Shown here: positions 1 through 8,333 of the stretch, piece by piece
Layout: each line of letters starts with the position of its first letter
Numbering within the stretch: the first letter of the stretch is position 1
Source: Prochlorococcus sp. AG-436-K22
Lineage (GTDB): Bacteria > Cyanobacteriota > Cyanobacteriia > PCC-6307 > Cyanobiaceae
Direction: 5' to 3'
Length of the DNA stretch: 46,778 nucleotides
NCBI GenBank assembly: GCA_003212555.1
Contig: QCPK01000007.1
Span: forward strand, 1 to 46,778
The notes under the pieces: generated by a model
What the model saw: only the letters and a program-made list of their open reading frames with translations
Databases searched by the model: none
Told to the model about the DNA's origin: nothing
Made by a program: the position numbers and the translations under genes

Positions 1-740
1 ATTTTATTTTCAAACTCATTTGAAATTATACGAGTAACTTTGCACCTATCCCTAAGAATTAAACCTTTAGAAATAGCTTTTGTTAGATAAGTGTGGTCAG
101 TAGAGCCTTTTGAACCTGATGTATCACCAAGATTGGAAGGACGTTGAAATTTATCTTGGGGTCTACCTTGATATTCAATTGTATTCAATGCACTATATGC
201 TGGCCACCAATGCCAGTTCAAAGTTTCAAATCCTTCAACTAGTTTACGGCCCATAGGGCCTAAAGGAACCGGAGGCATTGAAGGTCTAATATTAGGGTAT
301 TTCGGGTCTCCAGATAAACCAGAAACACCTGTGTGGTAATCATTCAACTCATAAAAAGGCAATAATTGAGAATAACTAATAGGCCAATCTACAGCTTCCT
401 TATCTATGGAAAATACCTTAAAATCTTCTGGATGAAATCTAGGATATTGAGCAGAAAATAAGACAGTCGATCCTCCAATACCATTATAATTTGCTATGTC
501 TATTGGTGATTCAGTGGTATCAATTGAATAATCTGAGAAAGATTTTCTTACATTTGGATTCGTATTTAAAACACTACTTCTCTGCAACTCTCCACCTTGA
601 TTGATCGGAATTAATGATTCCGGCTTAAGTTGCTCTCCTTGCTCAAATAAGCATACTTTTAAGCCCTTATCAGTTAAAGACCAAGCAGCTGCAAGTCCAG
701 AGGCTCCAGCTCCTATAATCAAAACATCAAATGTTTCCAT
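1..740 (-). CDS. GMC-type FAD-dependent oxidoreductase, 3' end outside window
   Basis: Reading from the ATG at 740 to the window edge gives about 246 residues without a stop. The N-terminus carries a Rossmann FAD-binding motif, IIGAGASGLAAAW, at residues 8-20. A second stretch, GIGGSTVLFSAQYPRF near residue 100, matches the signature of glucose-methanol-choline oxidoreductases, which oxidise alcohol groups of sugars or other substrates with FAD. The catalytic C-terminal histidine region lies outside the window, so activity cannot be judged. The ATG shares a base with the stop of the upstream FabZ-like gene (TAATG), which implies translational coupling and a common substrate or product. Its position at the edge of a sugar island suggests oxidation of a sugar or an acyl-type precursor, but the substrate is unknown. 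The family call is good; the function is inference. Confidence 0.85.
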   Translation of the reverse strand, partial: METFDVLIIGAGASGLAAAWSLTDKGLKVCLFEQGEQLKPESLIPINQGGELQRSSVLNTNPNVRKSFSDYSIDTTESPIDIANYNGIGGSTVLFSAQYPRFHPEDFKVFSIDKEAVDWPISYSQLLPFYELNDYHTGVSGLSGDPKYPNIRPSMPPVPLGPMGRKLVEGFETLNWHWWPAYSALNTIEYQGRPQDKFQRPSNLGDTSGSKGSTDHTYLTKAISKGLILRDRCKVTRIISNEFENK

Positions 741-1195
741 TAACCAGGAAGGAACGATGTTAATATTTCAGGAATTGTTATTTTCATACTTGCAGAAGAA
801 ACCTCAATATCGTCAACTCTACACACTGCTTTTCCTATAGCAATACCTCTTTTCCAGGAAATAACTTCTGACACAATGTCAAGACGATCTCCTGGAACAA
901 CTTCTTTTTTGAACTTGACTGTATGTTCTAAAGCATGCGTAGCTTTTCCCTCAAGGCCTTCAAGAGTCGTAATTGCAACTGTCAACATTTGAGCCATAGC
1001 TTCTAGTTGAAGTGCTCCTGGCATATTAGGGTGACCAGTAAAGTGCTTAGGGAAGTACCATTCGTTATTAGTTAGATTTTTATAGCCCTTAGCATGCTTG
1101 CCTGGAGAAACGTCGATAACCCTATCAATCATCAAAAATGGATAACGATTGGGTTGATATCTTTTTAGTTCCTCGGCGGAAAGACTAAAAGACAT
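740..1195 (-). CDS. FabZ-like 3-hydroxyacyl-ACP dehydratase (hotdog fold)
   Basis: This 151-residue protein has FabZ hallmarks: RYPFLMIDRV near residues 17-26 and the active-site block HFTGHPNMPGALQLEAMAQ at 51-69. His51 and Glu65 are spaced 14 apart, as are the catalytic pair in FabZ. FabZ dehydrates 3-hydroxyacyl-ACP in fatty-acid synthesis. The location beside a GMC oxidoreductase in a polysaccharide island, rather than with lpx or fab genes, suggests a second, specialised copy. It could make an acyl group that decorates a glycan or lipid. The stop overlaps the next ATG by one base. No clear Shine-Dalgarno precedes the ATG, which is common in this group. Family assignment is solid, while the specific role is inferred. 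Confidence 0.85.
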   Translation of the reverse strand: MSFSLSAEELKRYQPNRYPFLMIDRVIDVSPGKHAKGYKNLTNNEWYFPKHFTGHPNMPGALQLEAMAQMLTVAITTLEGLEGKATHALEHTVKFKKEVVPGDRLDIVSEVISWKRGIAIGKAVCRVDDIEVSSASMKITIPEILTSFLPG

Positions 1196-1240
1196 TAAAA
1201 AATAGCTGCTTATATTATTATATTCATACCATTACATCCA

Positions 1241-1264
1241 AAGCAAGACAAGCAAGACAAGCAA
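1241..1264. repeat. Short tandem repeat, 9-bp unit
   Basis: The unit AAGCAAGAC occurs twice in tandem and is followed by a partial third copy, in the 232-bp spacer between the FabZ-like gene and pseI. Nothing else is recognisable in that spacer, which is AT-rich and probably carries the promoter of the minus-strand FabZ-like/GMC pair. Confidence 0.6.
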
Positions 1265-1427
1265 TTAATTAATCTAAAAAGACAAATTATTAATCAGTTA
1301 TGCCACAAAGAGATGAATACTTTGTAATACTATATAAGTATTTTTATTATTACTTTATCAAAAGATTATCTGTATTTAATAGTATAGTTAGCCAAGAATT
1401 AATCTATATAAATAATAGATTATTCTG

Positions 1428-2486
1428 CTAATTAATTTGATCATCAATCAAATTCCATTCAAGCCTTGAACCTGGCTCTATATCTTCTTTAGCTTTTTTA
1501 CCAAGAATATTAGGGAGATGTTTAGGATGCAGACCATAGCAAGGTCGAATAGACCTAACATTCGCATTTGTAAATATCTCGCCTTTGATAACCTTTTCGA
1601 CAACATATAAAGACCTTCGTCCACTAAATGATATTTTTGCTGAATCAGGTAATTCTAATGTAGGTTTTCCAATTGCTGAATAAATGCAATTTATAGATTT
1701 CTTAAAAGCAGGCAAGTCAGAAAGTTCCATAGAAAAACTTGAATCCACAGAAGATTCATCGCCAGGCATTTTAAAATGTTTCTCTATTAAGGAAGCTCCT
1801 AATGCTGAAGCAGCAAATGCAGCATCAGATCCTATAGTATGGTCTGAAAGACCTACATTGCAGTTATATTTAGTCTTCAACCATTTCATAGTTGAAACAT
1901 TAATATCAGAAACTTCTGTTGGATAAGCAGAGACACACTTAAGAATTAAGAATGGTGCAACTTCGCTTTTAATAATTGAGACAGCCTCATCTAAATCTTT
2001 AGAAGAAGCAAGGCCAGTTGATAAAATAATTGGCTTTCTTGTTTTAGCACACTCTCTAATTAAATTATGGTCTGTAATCTCAGGAGAGGCAATTTTATAA
2101 ACTGGGCAACCTAGTCCTTCTAAAAACTTTACGGCCTTCAAATCAAAAGGTGATGCAAAGGCTTGAATTCCAATAGATTTTGCTTCTTCAAAAAGAGCTG
2201 CAACCCAATCCCAAGGTGTATAAGCTTTATTATATAAATCATAGAGTGTTGAAAATTTTGACCATTCATTATTTGCTTCAACCCTAAAGTCTGGCAAATC
2301 TGATTTAAAAGTTATCGTATCTGGTGTATAAACCTGGAATTTTAAATAATCTGCTCCATACTTCTTAGCAAGACGTACAAACTTTAAAGCTGATTCTAAA
2401 TTTCCCTGATGATTTCCACTCATTTCTGCACATATTGCTGGTGCTTTGGATCCTCCTAAGTCAAATAGTGAGTTAATGGAATGCAT
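1428..2486 (-). CDS. pseI: Pseudaminic acid synthase PseI (NeuB family)
   Basis: PseI condenses 6-deoxy-AltdiNAc with phosphoenolpyruvate to give pseudaminic acid. The 352 residues hold a TIM-barrel NeuB domain (about 10-265) and a C-terminal SAF/antifreeze-like domain (about 288-350), the usual two-domain layout and length. Visible family elements are GNHQGN at 24-29, GLSDHTIGSD at 212-221 and EKHF at 235-238, the last two holding the metal-ligand histidines of the family. The SAF segment RPCYGLHPK at 314-322 resembles PseI more than NeuB or LegI. It lies 123 bp downstream of the pseG-type fusion and runs in the same direction, so the two probably share an operon. Sialic or legionaminic acid synthase is the alternative. 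PseI is preferred because PseB, C, F and G homologues are all close by. Confidence 0.88.
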   Translation of the reverse strand: MHSINSLFDLGGSKAPAICAEMSGNHQGNLESALKFVRLAKKYGADYLKFQVYTPDTITFKSDLPDFRVEANNEWSKFSTLYDLYNKAYTPWDWVAALFEEAKSIGIQAFASPFDLKAVKFLEGLGCPVYKIASPEITDHNLIRECAKTRKPIILSTGLASSKDLDEAVSIIKSEVAPFLILKCVSAYPTEVSDINVSTMKWLKTKYNCNVGLSDHTIGSDAAFAASALGASLIEKHFKMPGDESSVDSSFSMELSDLPAFKKSINCIYSAIGKPTLELPDSAKISFSGRRSLYVVEKVIKGEIFTNANVRSIRPCYGLHPKHLPNILGKKAKEDIEPGSRLEWNLIDDQIN

Positions 2487-2609
2487 TTATCTAAGAAATA
2501 AAATATTGATCATGTACGGAAGAAGAAGTTTTGAAGGTATTGAGAATAGGCTTAGCTTAACGTTAGTCTTGTTTTTACAATTTTATAACATTCCAAATGT
2601 CTCGTTAAT

Positions 2610-4145
2610 TTATCTTATCAATTTACGTTCAAATACCTTGAATTTACTATTTGTTCCAGGGAATAGTTTAGATACAATTTCTAATGTTTTAGGTTCTGCA
2701 TCAACAAAGCCAAATCGGCGATTAAGTGCCATTGCTGCTCTATTTGAAGCTTTCACTGTAGCAACCCAAGTATAATCTGGGAATTTTTTGGAATAATGAT
2801 CTATTTGCCAATTCAAAATCCTTAGAATAGTAGTAAAGGGAGTTTGTTCATTTGCTGGAAACCAGCCTGCTGTTAAATAACCTGTACCATCTATTAACCA
2901 TTTCTTTACCCAAAAGAATGCTTCCGGACCATTGGAATTTGTAAAGACATATTTTTCCGCTGTTCCTTTTAACCACCAAGATAAATGCTCACTCCAATTA
3001 ATTATACGATTCGGATTGGTAGACATCTCTCTTACCTTCGAAGAATTTCGAGCTTTTAGGAATGACTCGGCATGAAAAATAGTACACTTAGATATACCTT
3101 TAGCAATAAGATTATCACTAATTTTTAATTCTTGCACCTTAGAGCCAGAAAAATATTGATCTATTATTTTAACAACCCTAATGACTCCTTGACCATCTAA
3201 AGTTCTTGATTTATCAAGTATTATATTTAAAAAATCTATATTATTTAAAATTGCTAGGCGAATTAAAGACTTTATTTCATCATAATTGTCAATATCACTG
3301 CTAGTGATATGTAACAAATGACCAATGGATAACCAATCCTCTCTAAGGGTACTTTGAGTATCGGATATAGGAAAGCTAATTGGCAAAGTTCCTTGTATTA
3401 TGCTCTCATATAGTGAAGTACTAGAAGGTCCGAAAACAATATCATATTTGCTCCATAAATCAGTAGAGTTCTTTTCCCAATCTAAAACTTTGTCCCCTGA
3501 TTTTAATTTAATGATTTTAGATAAATGATCTCTACTACATAAATTAGGGCATACCCAATCTACAGGAATGGAAAGCTCTTTAGATAAATGAGATAAAGCT
3601 AAATAAGCAAAGGGAGCTTTTTGATAATCGCCTGTGCCTCCTGCATGAGCTATTATTCTTTGAACTTCTCTATTCTTAATTTCAAAAGATTGGCTGTCAG
3701 TGATAAAATAGCGAACTCCTCGGAATTTCAAAATATTATCTTGAATAGTTTTAATAGGATTTAAAGGAGTATAGTTAATAGATATTTCAGCTCCATAATC
3801 AACCCCTAAATCATCTATTAATATAACTTTTATATGAGCTCTGAAAAGTTCATTTACCCATTTAGTAGATATCCTATATGAATCTACTATTAGCAAATTA
3901 GTATTGTATCTATAAGCTGCATCAGTAATTAAATGAACATCCTTATGATCTTTATACTTTTTTAGATTTAGGTATTCATGAGTTACACTTAATGGTACCA
4001 ATGTTTCTAAAGATGATTCATCTAGCAAGAGGATGGGCTCATAACCTTTTTGTTTTAAAGATAGAGCTAGAATATGACATCTCTTTAGATGACCTGCTCC
4101 TGATCCTTTAAAATAATCGCAGCGAATAAGGATTCTTTTGCTCAT
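2610..4145 (-). CDS. pseG: PseG-type UDP-sugar hydrolase fused to a GNAT-like acetyltransferase domain
   Basis: The 511-residue product is much longer than the usual PseG. Residues 1 to about 335 look like PseG, the GT-B-fold hydrolase that removes UDP from UDP-2,4-diacetamido-trideoxy-altrose. Support comes from GSGAGHLKRC at 14-23 with the conserved His19 and an acceptor-type motif GPSSTSLYESI. From about 340 to 511 a separate domain follows. It ends in NRAAMALNRRFGFVDAE, a pattern seen where GNAT N-acetyltransferases bind acetyl-CoA and finish with a GF turn. The natural partner reaction is PseH, the 4-N-acetylation just before PseG, so a PseG-PseH fusion fits the pathway. No free pseH is seen elsewhere in the window, which supports this. 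The C-terminal domain call is weaker than the PseG call. Confidence 0.82.
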   Translation of the reverse strand: MSKRILIRCDYFKGSGAGHLKRCHILALSLKQKGYEPILLLDESSLETLVPLSVTHEYLNLKKYKDHKDVHLITDAAYRYNTNLLIVDSYRISTKWVNELFRAHIKVILIDDLGVDYGAEISINYTPLNPIKTIQDNILKFRGVRYFITDSQSFEIKNREVQRIIAHAGGTGDYQKAPFAYLALSHLSKELSIPVDWVCPNLCSRDHLSKIIKLKSGDKVLDWEKNSTDLWSKYDIVFGPSSTSLYESIIQGTLPISFPISDTQSTLREDWLSIGHLLHITSSDIDNYDEIKSLIRLAILNNIDFLNIILDKSRTLDGQGVIRVVKIIDQYFSGSKVQELKISDNLIAKGISKCTIFHAESFLKARNSSKVREMSTNPNRIINWSEHLSWWLKGTAEKYVFTNSNGPEAFFWVKKWLIDGTGYLTAGWFPANEQTPFTTILRILNWQIDHYSKKFPDYTWVATVKASNRAAMALNRRFGFVDAEPKTLEIVSKLFPGTNSKFKVFERKLIR

Positions 4146-4176
4146 TTCAACCTAAATTAATCACAGTTAAAAATTA

Positions 4177-5412
4177 TCATAAGTTATTTAATTTAAAGAT
4201 TGCTTTTCTGAAAGCATGATGTGGATTAATTCTAGTATGCCTTATAGCATGCGATTTGGTAACTTTTTGATCTATGTGGATAGCTCTAGATAGTAAATAC
4301 TCAAATACGCAGTTTGGGGCTTTGGCTTTTTCTACCGTAAGGTCTGGTTCAAATACTAAACACGGATTTTGTTCTTTCATATTAATTACTTTATGACCGG
4401 AGCATTTTGCTTCATATAACAAACTAGAAGTAGTACCGATAAAAATAGATTGTTTACTATTAAGTAAATCTAGTTTAGTAGATCTGTCTATTCTGATATT
4501 TGTATTATTATTCAGGATTGTATCATATTCTAATGATAATTCACTTGGATGTGGTCTATAAAAAGTAAGAATATTTTCTAAATCATTTATTTTATTATTA
4601 ATTAAACAATATTCCTCCAAAAGAGATTTATATGTCAGGGAATTTGCCGATCCTATTCCAATAAAATATACCCTTAAAAGATCGTTAGGTAGTAATTCCT
4701 TGGCTATTGCAAAATAAGGAAGACCAATAACTTCGACACAGGTATATTTATTATAGGAAAGGAGTAACTCCTTTTGTAGATCATCCCAAACTAAATTATA
4801 TCTAGCTTTAGAACCTTCTGGCCTCCATTCTGGATCAAACCTAGGAAAATATCCATGTTGAATACAAATAGCTTTAATCTTGCTAGGGTATATTTTTGAG
4901 ATTTCAACAAAGAATGCTCCCAATGGTTGGCTATCCTCGTAGAGAAATATATTAGATGATTTATATCTATTTAAATAAATAAGCCACTTAAGAATATATA
5001 AATTCAAAAAAAAGTAATTTTCGTAAGCAATAGCAATATCTACAGAATAGGCTAATGCCTTAAGTCTTAGCTCTTTGTAATTAGAAGAAAGTTCCTTTCG
5101 ATTAAACCAGAGCTTAGGTGAAAAAATAATAACGTTTTCTCTATCAAAGTTCTCTATATATGGTTCCAATCTAAGTGTTTCGAATAAAACTAAGTTTTTA
5201 CAAATTTTATTTGGTAATGGAATAAACAAATCAAAAACTGCTAAAAGATATTTGAAAAATTTTTGTCTATTTTTTCTAGTTGAGCAAATTTGTTCAGGAT
5301 TATAAAAACTAGCTTCTTTCTCCCATTGAATAATATTTTTAGCTATCCTTCTAGCGGAATCTCTACATGAAAGTAATTCCCAAAAATAGGGTAGCTGGTT
5401 TAAGATACTCAA
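4177..5412 (-). CDS. Putative GT-B-like glycosyltransferase of the nonulosonate cluster
   Basis: I cannot assign this 411-residue protein to a named family with certainty. It has features of GT-B transferases that act on surface polymers. QHGYFP at 185-190 resembles the HG motif of Kdo, polysialic or glycerophosphate transferases. RPHPSE at 286-291 and GTTSSLLYEA at 326-335 resemble the nucleotide-binding half of the same enzymes. Hydrophobic patches near 125-147 are compatible with membrane association, but there is no signal peptide. It lies 31 bp upstream of the pseG fusion in the same direction, so it is probably in one operon with pseG and pseI. A role as the transferase that attaches the CMP-activated nonulosonate is a reasonable inference, not shown. 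Start is the only early ATG. Confidence 0.6.
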   Translation of the reverse strand: MSILNQLPYFWELLSCRDSARRIAKNIIQWEKEASFYNPEQICSTRKNRQKFFKYLLAVFDLFIPLPNKICKNLVLFETLRLEPYIENFDRENVIIFSPKLWFNRKELSSNYKELRLKALAYSVDIAIAYENYFFLNLYILKWLIYLNRYKSSNIFLYEDSQPLGAFFVEISKIYPSKIKAICIQHGYFPRFDPEWRPEGSKARYNLVWDDLQKELLLSYNKYTCVEVIGLPYFAIAKELLPNDLLRVYFIGIGSANSLTYKSLLEEYCLINNKINDLENILTFYRPHPSELSLEYDTILNNNTNIRIDRSTKLDLLNSKQSIFIGTTSSLLYEAKCSGHKVINMKEQNPCLVFEPDLTVEKAKAPNCVFEYLLSRAIHIDQKVTKSHAIRHTRINPHHAFRKAIFKLNNL

Positions 5413-5608
5413 ATGGCCTAAAGATTAACAATGATATTTTAGCATTTATCTTGATTGATGTGAATTAGAGTTAAGCTAGGAACCTTGGTTTACAAAATTG
5501 ATATTAAACTAATTGAATTTATAAAGCTTCGAAACTAGCATGGGATAATTATATTATGCTGACTTATTTTGAGCATAATAAAAGGCTTGGCAGTAACAAT
5601 TGATACTC

Positions 5609-6844
5609 CTATCTACCTTTTCCAATTAGTATATATTCGTCATTATTATCCTGAGATTTTCTAGTTACTGAAGTCACAAATTCATCCATAAAGATTTCTT
5701 CATTAGTGCATTCTTCCTTGCTATTAATAAATAATTTTGAATAATACTCCCATTCCCAATTTTTATTTCGTCTCCAATACTTCGGATTTCTATGTTGATC
5801 TAGTATAAAGTAAAATGAATTTTCAGTTATTTGCAACCAATTTAAAAATAAATCTAGATGCTTAGGTTCTTTTTGTATATACTGTTTAGCAAGCATAACC
5901 CCCTGCTCTCTAGTTAGATGGCCTAGTCTGATATCTCTATTAACATGATCTAGTACCTTTCCATATCCATGTTTAACATATTTAATGAAATCATGTACAT
6001 CTGAATAATTCCAACAATCAACATCATTACAAGTATCAAAAGTTCTACTTTGCTTTGCTGTTTCAAATTTATATTTATCTACCATTTTTCTATGTTGTAG
6101 TCTAGAATCCCATCTAATATAATTATTTAAGTAAATACCTCTAACACCTATCTTTTCAATTTCTGAATTCGAAGGATAGAATAATCTCTTGAGATCTTCC
6201 TCTTGAAGATTATCAAATTCGTTAATTAAATCCTCTGCCTCATATCCCATTAAATCGTGTTCTTTACGATACTTCCTTGTCATTTCGACTTCATCTAAGT
6301 GGCTGAACATTCCGACCTGATCAACTCCTTGATGTGCCCCCCAAATAATTAGCGGGATTTTAAAATTAACGGCAACCTGAACTGGAAAAACTGTTTGGCC
6401 AGCTAAACAATGCCAGTAAATACTACCAAAACGTCTGAATGTGGAGCGCGTAATCTTTTTAATAGTTTGTGGTTTTATTGTAAGCGTAAAAAGGTCAACA
6501 TCAAATTTAATTCTAAGATTAGCTAGATTTCTATATCCTATTGCAGTATTATAATGTTTGTTATAGGTTACTAATAAAGGATTCATTCCATACTTATTCT
6601 TTATCTGATCAACTATAAAATATGAATCTCTAGCTCCACTAACTGGAATAACGCAATCGTAATTATTTCCTGATTTATTTCTATAAATGCTAAGTATAGA
6701 TTGTAATTTATTGGAACGTTCTTCCCAGTCTAATAAATCCTTTTCTTCATGAACTCTACAACCACTACAGATACCATCTTCATCGAAAACGATATTAAGA
6801 GGGTGCTCTGATGAATAAAGACATCTTCTACAAATCTGAATCAT
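5609..6844 (-). CDS. N-acetyl sugar amidotransferase paralogue with altered PP-loop
   Basis: This 411-residue protein belongs to the WbpG/PseA/LegA-like N-acetyl sugar amidotransferases. They use ammonia from a HisH-type glutaminase to turn a sugar N-acetyl group into an acetamidino group. An N-terminal zinc-ribbon-like pattern (Cys5, Cys8, Cys26, Cys29) precedes an adenylation PP-loop. The loop reads VSGARDS at 68-74, where the usual form is SGGKDS, so the second glycine is alanine. A second paralogue with the canonical loop lies just upstream at 8333. The gene overlaps the HisF-like gene by 4 bp (ATGA). It may have a different acceptor, may be a partner subunit, or may have reduced activity; the sequence alone does not decide. 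Confidence 0.8.
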   Translation of the reverse strand: MIQICRRCLYSSEHPLNIVFDEDGICSGCRVHEEKDLLDWEERSNKLQSILSIYRNKSGNNYDCVIPVSGARDSYFIVDQIKNKYGMNPLLVTYNKHYNTAIGYRNLANLRIKFDVDLFTLTIKPQTIKKITRSTFRRFGSIYWHCLAGQTVFPVQVAVNFKIPLIIWGAHQGVDQVGMFSHLDEVEMTRKYRKEHDLMGYEAEDLINEFDNLQEEDLKRLFYPSNSEIEKIGVRGIYLNNYIRWDSRLQHRKMVDKYKFETAKQSRTFDTCNDVDCWNYSDVHDFIKYVKHGYGKVLDHVNRDIRLGHLTREQGVMLAKQYIQKEPKHLDLFLNWLQITENSFYFILDQHRNPKYWRRNKNWEWEYYSKLFINSKEECTNEEIFMDEFVTSVTRKSQDNNDEYILIGKGR

Positions 6845-7707
6845 ATCTTCTCCTCCTCAATCTTTAAATATAATAGCTTTTCCAAAATATCATCTTTCTT
6901 TTTATTTAGGCGGCCTTGATGATCAAATTTATTATCAAAATAATTATTCTGTGTATCACATCTAACAGTATGATCCCTACTTACTATTGCCTTAATGATC
7001 GTCACAGAATGCTCGAAAAAATTAAATATATTTGCAGCAGCTAATGCTCCGACTTTTGTAGAAGAAAAAGTTTTAGAGAAGTGTTCTGGAGTTCCTGCTC
7101 CTCCACATCCTATAACAGGAATGTTAACATTGTTTTTTATTTGAGAAATTAAAATCGTATCAAAACCCAGTTTAGAGCCATCTCTATCAACAGAATTTAA
7201 AAATATTTCACCTGCTCCAAGTTCTTGTACCTTGATCGCATAATCAATTGGTGAGAAATCTAGTGACTGATTCTTAAGGTAGTCATAAAGCCTATAGTTT
7301 GTTCCAACCTTGATACAATCCAAAGAGACAACAATACATTGGCTCCCAAAAATCTGAGAGGATTCATGAATAAAACTTGGGTTAATAAGAGCTGATTGAT
7401 TTAATACAACCTTATCAACACCACACTTCATTAAAGTGTTAATATGATCAATGGAGTTAATACCACCTCCGAGAGTTATTGGCACTTGAGAGTTTTTTGT
7501 TGATTCTCTGATAAGTTTAAAATTAGGTGGATAATTATTTCTTGTTGCAGAGATATCATTTAATATAATCTCATCAATACCCCAATTATTCAAATACTCT
7601 ATAACTATGGATGGTTTACCAATAGGAAGGTATTTTCTATAAGCAATACTTTGCACTGCAATGCCATCTTTAACAAGGACTACACCAATAATTCTTTTTT
7701 TTAACAT
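6841..7707 (-). CDS. HisF-like subunit of a sugar amidotransferase complex
   Basis: This 288-residue TIM-barrel protein aligns with HisF, the cyclase subunit of imidazole glycerol phosphate synthase. Retained elements are RIIGVVLVKDG at 5-15, TLGGGI, the Asp of VVSLD and SVDRDGS. In HisF the strand-1 motif is CLDVKDG, and its catalytic Asp11 is leucine here. The protein therefore probably no longer makes imidazole glycerol phosphate; related WbpI-type proteins pass ammonia from HisH to a sugar amidotransferase. A charged tail of about 35 residues past the normal HisF end is extra. It sits between HisH-like and amidotransferase genes with 4-7 bp overlaps, which strongly supports a complex. It is not the histidine-pathway gene, which should be elsewhere in the genome. 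Confidence 0.82.
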   Translation of the reverse strand: MLKKRIIGVVLVKDGIAVQSIAYRKYLPIGKPSIVIEYLNNWGIDEIILNDISATRNNYPPNFKLIRESTKNSQVPITLGGGINSIDHINTLMKCGVDKVVLNQSALINPSFIHESSQIFGSQCIVVSLDCIKVGTNYRLYDYLKNQSLDFSPIDYAIKVQELGAGEIFLNSVDRDGSKLGFDTILISQIKNNVNIPVIGCGGAGTPEHFSKTFSSTKVGALAAANIFNFFEHSVTIIKAIVSRDHTVRCDTQNNYFDNKFDHQGRLNKKKDDILEKLLYLKIEEEKI

Positions 7708-8333
7708 TGGGCCACCATATTAAAGAAACTTCGGAACAATCGTAATCCATTGTTCTGGCTTTTTTCAGGGTGAAATTGCACACCATAAATATTTTTGTAT
7801 GCTATAGCAGAAGTAATTGAGCAGGAATAGTTACATTCACTAATAATATATTTTTCTTCGCATTTATAATGATAGCTATGGTCAAAGTAAAAGTCTAATT
7901 GTTGGTTATCATTTTTAAATAGAGGTGATTTCTTTAAAATCTGGATATTATTCCATCCAACATGAGGTACTACAAATTTTTCTGGTATATTCAGCTTAAC
8001 AACGTTACCTGGTATCCATCCAAGACCATTGTTTAAGCCATTCTCCTCTGAAGTATCAGCCATTAACTGCATACCTAAACATATGCCAAGTATTGGTTTT
8101 CTTGCTTCTAAAACTACTTCATTAAGAACATGATCTAGACCTAAATTCCTTAGATTTTGCATTGCTGGAGCAAAAGCTCCAACACCCGGGAGAATTAATG
8201 CATCAGAGTTAATAATTTCATGAAAGTCACTAGAAATATTAATAGATTGATATCCTAAATAACTAATGGCATTAGATATAGAAATTAAATTACCAACTCC
8301 ATAATCTATAATAGTTATTACTGGCTTTTTCAT
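7701..8333 (-). CDS. HisH-like class I glutamine amidotransferase for sugar amidation
   Basis: This 210-residue protein has the full class I glutaminase apparatus: nucleophile Cys85 in GICLGMQ, His188 and Glu190 in QFHPEK, and an oxyanion segment PGVGAF at 49-54. It would release ammonia from glutamine. HisH is its closest family by length and by the opening IIDYGVGN. Its start codon overlaps the stop of the upstream amidotransferase by one base, and its own end overlaps the HisF-like start by 7 bp. The three proteins are thus coupled in translation. In nonulosonate and O-antigen clusters such a trio makes acetamidino sugars, and that is the role inferred here. Confidence 0.85.
   Translation of the reverse strand: MKKPVITIIDYGVGNLISISNAISYLGYQSINISSDFHEIINSDALILPGVGAFAPAMQNLRNLGLDHVLNEVVLEARKPILGICLGMQLMADTSEENGLNNGLGWIPGNVVKLNIPEKFVVPHVGWNNIQILKKSPLFKNDNQQLDFYFDHSYHYKCEEKYIISECNYSCSITSAIAYKNIYGVQFHPEKSQNNGLRLFRSFFNMVAQC

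Noticed and set aside
601-840. 79-residue plus-strand frame over the GMC gene start
   Set aside because: Antisense to the GMC oxidoreductase and FabZ-like gene, both with clear motifs on the minus strand.
2446-2775. 109-residue plus-strand frame between pseI and pseG
   Set aside because: Lies mostly antisense to the starts and ends of two well-supported genes; no motif or ribosome-binding site.
7701-8333. HisH/HisF as histidine biosynthesis genes
   Set aside because: Placed between sugar amidotransferases with overlaps, and the HisF-like partner lacks the catalytic strand-1 aspartate.
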